Part shown: in pieces, positions 13,460 through 23,991 of the stretch | How positions within the stretch are numbered: the stretch's first letter is position 1 | How the letters are laid out: every line of letters begins with the position of its first letter | Source: Scytalidium lignicola | Lineage: Eukaryota; Ascomycota; Leotiomycetes | DNA length: 64,000 nucleotides | Assembly (NCBI GenBank): GCA_002812745.2 | Contig: NCSJ02000047.1 | Location: 1 to 64,000 of the forward strand | Reading direction: 5' to 3' | Translations under genes and position numbers: made by a program | Notes under the pieces: model-generated | Databases searched by the model: none | Told to the model about the DNA's origin: nothing | What the model saw: the letters and a program-made list of their open reading frames with translations, nothing else

Positions 13460-15117
13460 TTAACCGGAAGTTGGCGGCAATTGCCAGGTTGTAATGCTCT
13501 GTGTGTAGACTGGACCGCTCCACGTTTCTCCGCTGTTGAATGTTACGGTGACATATACAGCATTGTTGAAGTTATTTTGCATAACTACGGTTCTGGAACC
13601 GTCACTGTTCAGAAATGAGGTGGCCTCAAACTTGCTGCCTCCTCCATAGTCGTGACTGCCGGTTGTGGCCAGGTTTATTGCTCCTCTGGGTACAAATCTG
13701 GAGAACTGTCCCATGATGTAGTAATCAAGCGTCTTGCTGTAAGTTCCTGCACTGGTGTTGACCTCGAACAATCCACGACAGGTGCTGCAGCCTCCGGACA
13801 AGTGTGGACCGTAGGAGGTGTCGCTGCCCAAAGTCCAGGCGATTACGCCAGCAGCCCAATTCTGCAATGGCCTTTTTAATAGAACGTTAGAATTCTCTAG
13901 CCAAGTTATAGAAACGGTTTTACTTACCCCATAGTGAAATCGGCAGTGCTGTACCAAGAGACGGTTGGCGAAGTCCAGCATTCGGTCATGTACTGCGCGA
14001 CATTTGGATTTGAATTGTGGAATGTAGTCAAGGCAGCCCAGTTGTTATTTGTAGCGTAGCAGTGCCATGCCACGGTGTCAACATAGGTGCCCGCACTATC
14101 GAGAACAGTTTGTGGGTATGAAGGAACATCTTATTCTGTTAGCTTTTTGATATAATTACCCATTTGAAATGGGACGCACGATACTCACCAGTGTTATGAT
14201 CATATGCCCAGATCTGTGTTGATAAGCCAGCATTTCGTAGGGCTGGGCCAACATTGTTCTGAATCAGCTGCGCTGATTGAGAAGCAGAAACACTCATCGT
14301 TGGGTATCCGGCCTGATTGTTAAGAGGCTCGTTCTGGATAGTAATCGCGTCGACATTAACACCTCCACTGATGAAGGCCTGGATATACTTCACGAAATAC
14401 CGTGCATACTCGCTTACATATGCTGTGTTGAGATTGTTGTTGTTTGTGTTTCCATCCATTACACCGTTACTCTTCATCCAGCCAGGAGGACTCCATACAG
14501 AGCCGAGCAGCTTAATGGCTGAGTTCTTGGCCTTGAATTGGCTAAGCACGGAAAGCATTGAATCACCAGCAGGTTGGAGGTCGAAGTTTGCGAGAGAGGT
14601 GTCAGTAGAGTTAGAGTAAGAGTACAGAGCCCCTGAGAGGTCGGATGCGCCAATTGTGTGCCGGAGAAGATTGAATGCGACTCCATCGTTGGTGCTTGTT
14701 GTGAAGAGATCATTCAACAGAGCTGTTTTCTGTGAAGATGACAAGGCATTGAAGACAGAGACAGTAGCATCCGTTACCGCCGCTATTTAGTTTTCATGTC
14801 AGGCGGCTCACCTCTTTAACATACTTACTACAATTTATGGCCGAACCGAAAGTGGATGCATTGCATAGTTGAGCCTCTTACGTACCTCCAAAGCCATCGA
14901 TAGTCTGTTTGTGTCCACTGCTAGTATCATCTACTTGTAGACTCCAGGTTGAACTTGAGCCTGGGCTCCCATTACCCTTAACCGGGGCAGTGTATGAAGA
15001 CAGCTTGTATACTCCATCCGAGGACGTTGCCCACGCAACTGGGGTTGTAACGCCCACAGCTCCAGAGGAGAAAAAGACTGTGAGGAGCGAGCCTGTGAGA
15101 ACTGCGGAGTATTTCAT
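13460..15117 (-). CDS. GH30 endo-beta-1,6-galactanase, secreted
   Basis: Four exons on the minus strand: 15117-14886, 14782-14189, 14129-13928 and 13871-13460. They sum to 1,440 nt (479 residues plus stop), the usual length for fungal GH30 endo-beta-1,6-galactanases, which cut beta-1,6-galactan side chains of plant arabinogalactan proteins outside the cell. Introns of 103, 59 and 56 nt have donors GTACGT, GTGAGT and GTAAGT; the second holds a GCTAAC branch site. The protein begins MKYSAVLTGSLLTVFFSSGAV, a signal peptide. IDGFG, then AAVTDA across the first junction, opens the barrel. The acid/base Glu lies in TIQNEP (about residue 229) and the likely nucleophile in YMTECW (about residue 325). 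GPLQNWAAGVIAWTLG and a C-terminal beta domain follow. No stops or missing catalytic residues: it looks intact although AT-rich repeats start within about 30 bp of its stop codon. Confidence 0.9.
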
Positions 15118-17085
15118 CTTGGCAATCTGAGACTGAAGATACAGGAAGCAAGGTGACATCCACAAAGAGAGGAAATAGCATGTTATATATTTTTGTTTAC
15201 CAGTGCATGACTACTTACTATCCGCTCCGAGCACGTTTCAACTGCTTTTTCTGTCCTAGACAGTCCGTTGTTACGTATAATACCAGAATAATACTAGATC
15301 TGGCCCTAGCAACGTTATACTGTACTGGGTGCAAGGTATAGTACATATCGATGGATAAACAACACAAAAGGCCGGAACAAAACCGAGTGTTAATTAAATT
15401 TGGTGAGTGTGATTCGTGCAATTAATTCAAATGATCTCCCCTTTCTTCTGATGAACCACTCTAGACCGGGCCTAATTCTACTTTGGGACGTACGTCCCCC
15501 CTTTGTGCATGGTTCTAGAAATGTCAGACGGATCTAATTTGCCTCCCCTGCCAGCTTTGTTTCATCCAGTTCATATCACGTTTCCTTCAAACAATATACC
15601 AGACCATTTTCATTTGCATATTTATTACAAACCACGATCCTTGCTATTTGACTATTTAAAATTACCTGTCACTATAGTAAGAAAGCATTCACTTCTCGAC
15701 TCCCATAAATACTGATAACATATTGTAGTTGGGACTTCACTATTCAATAATTTCACGTGCAATTAGCGCGTTGCAAATAAAGCAACCGAATCGTCCTTGC
15801 TGCCTAGTTTCATAAGCACCTTAATAGTCACGTACGATTCCGAAACAATGGAAGTCGGTAAATTGGAAACGGGCATCTTTACCCTATGAAAGTGAGTTAT
15901 GCCTGTTCGACTGACTCGAAGTGTTCTGTAAACGCAAACTGGCTTATGCTGGATGTGTCAGTGGTGACTACTACCATAAATCATAACTGTATAGTTGAAT
16001 AAGCTTTTTCTCATCCTTATCCTTAAGATACTAGAAATAAAAACTTTGCTTATAAATCGAGTGAAGATATCAAAGGGGAATGAGAGTATGGACACTGGTT
16101 TGAGTGAACACGCCAATTTATAAAACATATATATATATATAACTTGTTAATTAAAAACTTTACAGGTAATATATGTAAAATGACTTATTAGAATTAATAG
16201 AAATTTTTTAGTTATATACTTTTCATATGATTTTATTATAAATTTACTTCGTAATTTAGGTGAGATTTGTTATAAATAAGTGTGTTCTCTCAGACTAATG
16301 CCCAACTACTAACTTAATTATTTGACTTTCACTTATTCTTAGTTACCCCGCTCAGAATTCACATCAACAGTGCCTTTACCATTACTACCATCAAATTAGA
16401 GTCTATTAAATTAAAATTTCAACAAGCCCTCTAACTATGAGATTGCATGGCTTTCCACGCATCTTTAGACTAGGCTGCTATAGTTCCGAGTCCTATTCGT
16501 CACTACTAGCAATAAACTTCACAGTTAGATAGTCTTGAGAGTAGCCAGTCAAGGATATTATACGCAATAGCAACCACGAAGTTATGTAAGTACTTACATG
16601 CTACGATATGATAATATACTAAAGGTGTAAGAGCTGCTAAGCTCCATTATACATAGTTCGGTATTTGTTCGTCTGCTGCGTTGTCATGGCTTGTCCTGTT
16701 TCAACGCGGACAAACTTTGTGCCGTCATGGCTTGTAAGCTGTCAAAACAATAATATAATTCAAGACACTAAAAGGTTTATGAGTCATAAGATGATTTAGG
16801 TATTAAAAGTAAGTTATGTATTAAATTATCTCTAGACTCCGTAGTGAGCGGTTTCGAGTTGACATCAGACCTCTTAACGTACAAGCTACCAAAGAAACTT
16901 CAAGCGGCTCTGATATGTGTCAAAGACGAAATACTCTAAAGTCAAGCTATTGAGCCAACTTGAAACAATAAAAATTAACGTTGGTATGACCCTGATAGTC
17001 TGGAATTGATGGCACGGAAATGAACGGTTGTACTTTGTTTGTTTCCTATTCTGACATATGGATGGATCATAGATAAATAGTTACC
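15118..17085. other. Intergenic region between GH30 and VOC genes
   Basis: To about 16.0 kb the composition is ordinary, but no frame shows a convincing coding stretch. A perfect 14-bp palindrome GGGACGTACGTCCC lies at 15485-15498, about 370 bp upstream of the GH30 start. From about 16.0 to 17.0 kb there are mildly AT-rich tracts with an (AT)n run near 16.13 kb. I see no gene or RNA. Confidence 0.5.
15183..15191 (-). promoter_or_regulatory. TATA-like element of the GH30 gene
   Basis: On the minus strand AATATATAACA lies about 70 nt upstream of the chosen ATG, followed by a CT-rich stretch and the start context GCCAAGATGA. This supports the start at 15117. Assignment is by position and sequence only. 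Confidence 0.4.
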
Positions 17086-17565
17086 ATGCTGACAGTCACG
17101 CCCTGCATGTGGTTTGACGGCTGTGCAGAGGAAGCAGCAAACTTTTATACTTCCTTCGTTAAACTTGGGAAGATCACTCACGTCCAGAAACGTATAGGAG
17201 GTGAAAACAAGGAGAATTTGAGCTCCGTGCTGGCAGTTGCCTTTGAATTAAATGGCCAGCCTTTCACTGCGCCGAATGGGGGGGCACAATTCAAGTTCAG
17301 CGAAGCAATTTCGTTCCAAATTGACTGTGTCGATCAGGCTGAAGTTGATTATTATTGGGAGAGGCTTACTGAGGGTGGAGATCTATCGAAACAGCAATGT
17401 GGCTGGGTAGAGGAAAAATTCGGTGTCTCGTGGCAGGTTATTCCTAAGCAGCTGAAAGAATATCTAGCAGATCCTAATCCTGAAAAGTCTCAAAGGACTT
17501 ACAAAGCTATTCTAGAGATGACCAAGCTTGATATAGGTGTTCTTAAGAGTGCTTATGATGGCTGA
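17086..17565 (+). CDS. PhnB-like VOC-fold (glyoxalase/bleomycin-resistance superfamily) protein
   Basis: Single exon, 159 residues, full length for the family. It begins MLTVTPCMWFDGCAEEAANF and later has the blocks AISFQIDCVDQAEVDYYW and QQCGWVEEKFGVSWQVIP. These are the hallmarks of the PhnB/3-demethylubiquinone-9 3-methyltransferase-like group of the vicinal-oxygen-chelate fold. Most members have no proven reaction, so I name the fold only. The family is very common in bacteria; an intronless fungal copy alone in a transposon-rich region would fit old transfer, but nothing here proves it. Cytosolic, no signal peptide or membrane segment. Start: first ATG in frame, context TTACCATGC. Confidence 0.85.
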   Translation: MLTVTPCMWFDGCAEEAANFYTSFVKLGKITHVQKRIGGENKENLSSVLAVAFELNGQPFTAPNGGAQFKFSEAISFQIDCVDQAEVDYYWERLTEGGDLSKQQCGWVEEKFGVSWQVIPKQLKEYLADPNPEKSQRTYKAILEMTKLDIGVLKSAYDG

Positions 17566-18158
17566 TTGAACTGGCTATTTATTATAGGTTGGTAAATAGA
17601 AGTAGTTTTACTCTGAAAATATCAGGAAAAGAAATTAATTTTTTAGAAAGGAAATACTGAAAGAATCCTAGATATTGGATGGTGTGTGATTGGATTTAGT
17701 TAGACATGCTGCCGACTTGCAGCAAAGTCAGCCGTTACCTCTTAACAATGCTCAGATACAGTGATTTCGGTATAGAAAGTATTTAAACTAGCCATCGTTT
17801 AACGATATTGATAATAATAAAGGCGATTTGAGAGAAAGAAAATTAGTTGATCCCGTGTCACAGAGATAAGAGTTTAATGTACATATATAAAGATCTTGTA
17901 GTTATGGGGCTACAAGGCTAATTAACTCGTTATTTATTCCGGGTATGCTGACATCTTGCACTGATCCTTAAGCCGTTTACCCTACTGTCATATTCCAATT
18001 CAGCCTGTTTTTTCGCGNAAAAGAGCCCCGTGCACCACTTTTTGGTGCGCGTACCATAGAAAAGTAATGCATGGGATAGAATCAATCAATTGCTTACCAT
18101 ACAACGCGTTTCTACACTTGTTTTTCGTGCCATTTTACCGTTAGATATCGAATGCAAT
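17566..18158. other. Intergenic, with a short hairpin
   Basis: No coding potential recognised. Near 18029-18050 the sequence GCACCACTTTTTGGTGC can fold into a 6-bp stem with a short loop, next to an N. It may mark the end of a mobile element carrying the decayed ORF just downstream, but no partner terminus was found. Confidence 0.4.
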
Positions 18159-18812
18159 ATGCCACGTCCAAAATCCAAAAAAACGACCAAAAAAGCGCCT
18201 TCCAAGAAGTCGAAACAGCTCCTAAACCCCTCAACCCCTATTCAATGACCTAGAATTCGACTTATATCTTGAACTCTTACTCTAACAGAACAATTACCGT
18301 CTTCTGTAGTTGTTACATCTCCAAAGGCTCTAGCTGAACGTTCATCAAGTGTTTTACTGTCCTTTTCGCACTCTAATTCGCCTTCCAATTCGACTAATAC
18401 ACAACGACTGGCTAGAACATCTTTACCTTCAGCACCTTTACTTGAACGTAATATAGAGTTCTAAATAAAGGTATATTTCAAAGGAAAGATCACCACATCT
18501 TATGCATATATAGTCAATCTGAACAACCCTCATCGTCTTCAATATGAATTGATTGTTGCAGAAGGAAAGGAGTTTGTAGTTGACTATACAACACATAGAC
18601 ATATACAAGGGGTTCTAAGAGATAAAGATACGTTAATATACAATTATAGTACTAAGAGGAAACTTATCATATCTGAAATACACTATAATGATTAATAACA
18701 ACATCTTGAAAAGATATTCAAGAACAAAGTTGCTAAAAAGAAGAAGATTCTTTGAATTAACATCAAATATGCTATTAATTTCAACTTATATAATGAATTA
18801 CCTTCTGAAATA
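18159..18812 (+). pseudogene. Decayed ORF of unknown family, probably transposon-derived
   Basis: One frame can be followed for about 218 codons from ATG at 18159 to the MITE at 18813. It is interrupted only by stops of the RIP type (TGA at 18246 and 18270, TAA at 18462, and further TAA/TGA nearer the 3' end). The start, MPRPKSKKTTKKAPSKKSKQ, is very basic. A Ser/Thr-rich linker follows, then a better conserved block with IKVYFKGKITTSYAYIVNL and LQYELIVAEGKEFVVDY. I do not recognise the family. Following one frame through several point-mutation stops suggests a once-intact gene mutated by RIP, hence repeated in the genome. The 3' end is lost at the MITE. Confidence 0.5.
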
Positions 18813-19239
18813 ACGTAATTCCCAGTCCACCGGCCCACCCGGTCTACCGGCCCACTGAAATTTACTGCAAAATCAACGAAAACTGTACATTAATAACTCA
18901 ACAACTATAAAGTTAAAAGAAATAATTCTTTACAAAATAGCTAATTACTTTAATCTGATTTCAAATATTTAGTCATTCTTTTGTTTAAATACTTATAATA
19001 TAGTTAAATTAGATTTTAGACCTTCAACACAAGGTTGTTTTATTATATAGCACAAACTATAAATGCTACACACGTCAAAATTTGTATACTTATTGATTAT
19101 TAAATAAATAAATAGACTTCAAAGTTTGATTAAATATAATTATATATTTGTTAAGTTATTGATGTACAGCTTTCGTTGATTTTGCAGTAAATTTCAGTGG
19201 GCCGGTAGACCGGGTAGGCCGGTGGACTGGGAATTACGT
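18813..19239. mobile_element. 427-bp MITE with long terminal inverted repeats (pogo/Fot1-type ends)
   Basis: The ends ACGTAATTCCCAGTCCACCG and its reverse complement are inverted repeats that continue for about 95 bp on each side (roughly 18813-18907 and 19145-19239). The arms differ almost only by C/T or G/A changes. TA flanks both ends (18811-18812 and 19240-19241), the Tc1/mariner-pogo target duplication. The first 11 bp are identical to the termini of the pogo element at 21244-23073. The AT-rich centre has no ORF, so this is a non-autonomous element. Confidence 0.85.
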
Positions 19240-21243
19240 TACTTCTAGTTAACAAACTAAAGTTATATATACTCCTTAAGCATATTATACAATATATTAC
19301 TCCTTGGTAATAAGGTTTTAACATATAATTCCTTATAAGCTTATTGTAATAATCAATTTCCTAGTTACAAGCTATAAATTAACATATTAATACTCTTAAA
19401 TAAATGAAATTCTAATATTATTTAATTGTATAATACTCTTATTAAACTTAATTCCTTTGTTAATAATTAATATTTCATGTTCTTTTACTAGAAAATTAAC
19501 CTTTTTCAGTTGTTCTTACTCAAGTCTAATAAATTGAACATCTTTAACAAACAAGGTATTATCAGTTTAAAGCCTTATAACATTAAAAGGCTTAGTATTA
19601 TATAACAAGTAAAAGTTATATATTAACAGTTTTATAACAAGTACCTTAATATAATAAGAATAATAAGTCTAAAACTAATAATTTCTAGTTTTAAAAACTT
19701 TATAAAGTAATTTTATAATCTATAGAATTAAACCTTCATGAAGATTAAGTTATTTTGTAAGCTCTAAAGGTAATTATATATAAAAATCCTAATTTAACAA
19801 AGTAATAGACTATACATACACTTATAAAATATTCTGTAAGTATAAGCTTATGTCTTTATACTTTATAACAATAATATAAAGAATAATACACTAGTTAATA
19901 CATTGAATAATAAACAGTTAAGTCAAAATAAACTTCTTATTATCCTTATAAGCTTATACTACAAGGTATAACTTTGTAAAAGCTTTTTCAATTCTCTTAT
20001 TTTTAATTTTGTCTACAAACTTAATATTGAATATATATATATTGTTAAGTATATCTTAAAGGTTTACAATTTCAAAAACGCTCTTTTCAAGTAATCTTGA
20101 TATTTTAACTTGATATAAGACTACAAATTAAAGCTTTAATTCCTTATCTTACAAAAAAACAATGATTTCAAGGTATTTATAAAGTCTTCTACATCTATGT
20201 TTTACAAGTAATATTAATAGTAAAGTAATAATTATAATCAACTTATTAAGCTTCTCTTAATACTCTTCAATGATTATAATTTCTAGTTTTAACTCTAATA
20301 ACTTAATTCTATTAATTCCTTTTATAAGTATAAGATATAATTTCATGATTATTAACCTAAATAGTATATTCTTATATAATAACACTAATATACATGTTTC
20401 TTTATTTATACTTACAAGTTTGTATAACCCTTCTTAACTTCTACTTTAGTTTGTATTTCTTATTCTTTATATAAGAACATTTAAATTTAACAATAAGTCA
20501 TGAACAACACTTACATTAAAGTTATTATACATATTAATCATATTTTATACTTACTATTTTACCTTGATTTTGCTAATTTCCTTTATAGCATTCTTAATTA
20601 TTATAACTCTTTAACTAATAATTAAGGTTAGAATATCAAGTTCTAATATGTATAAGTAAGTATTATAAACTAATAGTATAAGGATAAGTCTATTAAGTCT
20701 TATTAAATTATTAACAATTTTAAATGTTATTTATAAAGTTATATCTTTGTCAAGATTATAGATTTTAACTATAATTATTTAGTAAGTATATTATACAAGT
20801 ACATAATATTATTCAACATAGCTAATTAAGTTATAAACTTTTACTAAGATTACTTTTAAAGTTATTCTTATAATTATAATACTTTATTAAAACTCCTTAT
20901 TAACAAAGTTCTTTTTAACATTAATAATAATCTAATCTAAAGGGTTTAAATAAGTATTAATCTAATAAGTATGTAAAATGTTTTAAGTGTACTTTATATT
21001 AATATTTTGAAGTTATCTACTAACTTAATAATGTATTCTTTTATTAACAATATAAAGTACAAGTTTACTATTAATGTAAAAGACATTAACAATAATAAAG
21101 TAGTTAAAGCTGATATTGTCTTATAAGTTAAATCTGAATCTTCTTGATAACTTCTTATAACATTAGCAATAAGCATAAAACTTAGTAAAGTATTCTAATA
21201 TATCCTTGTTAATATCATAACTTATATAATCTAATATACATTA

Positions 21244-23073
21244 ATGTAATTCCCGGTCTCACCGACTACCTCCCCCACCACCTGAGCATTCAACACCAAA
21301 TATTCAACCACAAAACAATTATATTGCGATATATCTAATTACTAGCTAAATTAGGGCATTTGTTTATTTTATGCTCTGTACTTCTACACCCTGAGCACTG
21401 GCAAGGTTTGTGTTATACTCTCTGGATTTGCCACCTCCACCACTTCCTGAGCAATTGTACTTGATTGAGCCATCTCTTAAGCCTCCTGTGCTGTCAAGGA
21501 GCTTTTATGAGTTATTCACTTTCTAGATCTTTTGGCTTTTTGTTGAATTGATTGGTTGACAACCTTCAAATCATCTTTTTCTTTTNGTTAAAAATATGAT
21601 ACTATGCATAGTCATCTGACATCCTTTTAAAAGTTGAGCAAATGTAATTCTAGTAGGTGTAGAAGGACTTTGATATTGCCAGAGTCTTGATTGAATAATC
21701 TTATATTGTTTTTGTAATTGAATTAAATTGTATGATGTTTTAAGGACTTAAGGTGCTTCAGAATTGTTATAAGAGCTCTTAAGAGATATAAAAATCTCCT
21801 TAACCTTAAGTTATAATTTAAACATAATACAATCAAGATTATAAGGAACTAATCTAATACTTGTAAATCCTTGATAGATATTACTTGATTTAAAGGTTTT
21901 TTATTGTACAATTGAGTATATTTCCAGAAAATCAAGCTTGTCAATATATTGAATATTAAGGTGCATTTTCTTCTTCACTAGACTACTATACATATGTTTT
22001 AAAACAGTAAAACAACTTACATCTAAAGGTTGTAAGATATGAGATAAATATAAAGGCATACAAACAATAATAATATTGTTTTAAATGTAATACTAATTGA
22101 ATTTAGAGGTTATATGACTACTATGGCTATTAAGGACAAGCATACGATATTAGCCTTTAAGCTTGGCTTTGTTGAATAGATCAAAGGTTTTCTAAAGCCA
22201 ATCAAGGCCAACTACATTATTTGTCCATCCATTCTCATTGATAGTAATTCTCCAATCTTATAACAAGTTGTTATACCATCCAAGAAGTAAGACCTTTCCC
22301 TTGAATACAATTAAAGGTAATAAAGCTTAACCACAAGCATTAACTGATTTAATTGCTGTAACCTACTCCTTATTACTAGGTTCTAAAAGTGGAGGTTTGC
22401 TATAGTAATCAGAAGATATAACTACTTTAGTAAAGGTAATAATACTTATAACAAAGCTTGTCTCATCGAAGTTGTAAGTGTCCTCATCCAGTATCTTATA
22501 CTGTGCTTTCATAACCATCATATTATCAAACTACTCTTGAATAAGCTTTGGATCTTTGTATTTAGCTTGTTTATAATTGTACTGATGTATATATTTAGTA
22601 GTTAACTCTGGGTAACACTTCAAAAAGTCTCCAAACCAGTTTTTGCTTACAAGACAAGGAAGAGTAGGTTCACCACGCTTAGCAACCAAAATATTGGCCA
22701 TTGATTGTACACTTGAAGGTCTAGGAGGTAATCCACGTTTGCTCATAAAAAGTATTCATTGTACAAGTGATTCCTTCTTAAGTTGACTTATTCTAAAGCA
22801 TTTTGTGTATATAGTTTGGTGTTGAGGAGTACCTTGAAGCCGAGCATTCAGTGTAAAACAAGGAACGTTAAAAACACATGCTGCTTTACGAATAGACGTG
22901 ATTTGTCCTTTTTTNAATCATGTTTATAGCAAGAAGGACCCTTCCTTCTTGTTGTGGATCTGGAATTTTAGCCATTGGAGCGTGTTGTGGTTAAAAAATA
23001 ATTATTGAAAGTTGTAGTGTTGATAGAATTGATGATTTGGTGGGGAGGTGGTCGGTGAGACCGGGAATTACGT
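21244..23073 (-). mobile_element. pogo/Fot1 (Tc1/mariner superfamily) DNA transposon, 1,830 bp
   Basis: Terminal inverted repeats of about 35 bp begin ATGTAATTCCCGGTCTCACC on the left and ACGTAATTCCCGGTCTCACC as the reverse complement of the right end, followed by CGAC(T/C)ACCTCCCC. A TA duplication lies on each side (21242-21243 and 23074-23075). The uninterrupted target can be read in Copia-1 at about 4229-4245, where a single TA (4234-4235) is present. The interior encodes a transposase on the minus strand, now a pseudogene. Confidence 0.9.
21365..22975 (-). pseudogene. pogo/Fot1 transposase pseudogene
   Basis: Minus-strand start MAKIPDPQQEGRVLLAINMI, then an N at 22915 inside an A-run; ignoring the N keeps the frame, giving KKGQITSIRKAACVFNVP, a helix-turn-helix. 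The CENP-B-type DNA-binding part follows (RGLPPRPSSVQSMANIL, KNWFGDFLKCYPEL). The DDE domain has NFDETSF, then LVLNSHSSH where the family has LVLDGHxSH, and LSHILQPLDVSCF. The second catalytic Asp is thus Asn and the next Gly is Ser, both G-to-A changes. Several TAG/TAA/TGA stops interrupt the frame. Inactive. Confidence 0.85.
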
Positions 23074-23414
23074 TATAATCTAATTATTAGCAAGTAGCCA
23101 AAATATCAGTATAAGTATTATAATTCTATGTTAGTCAAGAAATAAAGGTTTTCCTTCAGTGAATCAAGAATAAGAGTATATAAAGATATATCTTAAAGTA
23201 AAAAGCTATAATTAAATCATCATATAACCAGAATACTTTCTCATAAGGTAATAAATAAGTTTATAAGGTTGTTAAAATATACACTTAATTAGTCTATATC
23301 CATTAAGTATAACAAAAAGAAAGTAATCAATTTAATTAATANTAAAATTCAATTTACTTAATTAATATATTTACTAATATAAAACTTATTAAAGTTATAC
23401 TCTTAATTCTAAAT

Positions 23415-23490
23415 TATATTATTACATAATTTGTTTATTAATAAATATTAATAAATATTATATTATTACATAATTTGTTTATTAATAAAC
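23415..23490. repeat. Direct duplication of about 30 bp
   Basis: TATTATTACATAATTTGTTT followed by ATTAATAAA occurs twice, at about 23416-23444 and 23460-23488, where the match with Copia-1 ends. It may be the scar of a rearrangement. Very AT-rich sequence with two N positions follows to about 23.65 kb. Confidence 0.5.
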
Positions 23491-23654
23491 TTAATTTAAT
23501 TATATTATAAATATAATCNTTGANTTTTAATTTTTTTTAATTTTTTTTAGTATTTTAATTAATTTTAGTATATACTAAAATTAAATTAAATTTTCCTAAC
23601 CTTAGTTAAAAGTATAAAAGTAGTTTTATTTTAAATCTTTTGCTTAAGTATAAA

Positions 23655-23925
23655 TATAAATGTTATAGTTGTTTGGGTAATTAAAAGCATAAAGATAATT
23701 ATACCTTAAGTCTTTTAACTGAACACAAATGTAAGTGCTGTAGATGGTTAAGCAACTGAAAGCGAAAAGATAAGTCTATCTTAAGTCTTCTTACTGAACA
23801 TGAATATTGGTTCTGCAGATAGTTAGATGTCTGAAGGCATAAAGACAGTTTTATCAAGGATGTCCTGACTGAATATAAGTGCTATAGATGGTTGAGCAGT
23901 TAGAAGCGTAGATACTAGTGGAATA
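23655..23925. repeat. Minisatellite-like tandem repeat, about 70-80 bp x 4
   Basis: Four diverged units, each with a core like GCTGTAGATGGTTAAGCA followed by AAAGCNNAAAGATAA and CTTAAGTCNTCTTACTGAAC. Unit starts are near 23660, 23739, 23815 and 23881. The last unit is nearest to normal composition, the first the most AT-rich. It separates the Copia-1b relic from the gene island. Confidence 0.65.
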
Positions 23926-23991
23926 ATGGTAGAATGTGTGTATTTCATAAGTGGTCCAGCTGGAGTTGGTGGAGGGGAAGCTTGATGGATA

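Larger units (their letters stand above)
19240..23430 (-). mobile_element. Copia-1b: second, partial copy of Copia-1 (interrupted)
   Basis: 19242-21243 matches about 2230-4233 of Copia-1 and 23074-23430 matches the following part to about 4585, in the same orientation and with many C/T and G/A differences. It covers the Copia reverse transcriptase region (about 19.68-20.12 kb corresponds to 2.66-3.11 kb). No LTR is present; the left edge is the MITE and the right edge is near 23.43 kb. A pogo element is inserted at 21244. All frames are broken. Dead copy. Confidence 0.75.

Noticed and set aside
13436..15130. Plus-strand open frames across the GH30 gene (for example 13436-13618, 14277-14619, 14909-15130)
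   Set aside because: They are antisense to the well-supported galactanase exons and have no protein-like features of their own.
18029..18050. Hairpin followed by T-run read as a bacterial-type terminator
   Set aside because: This is fungal nuclear DNA; the hairpin is more likely part of a mobile element end.
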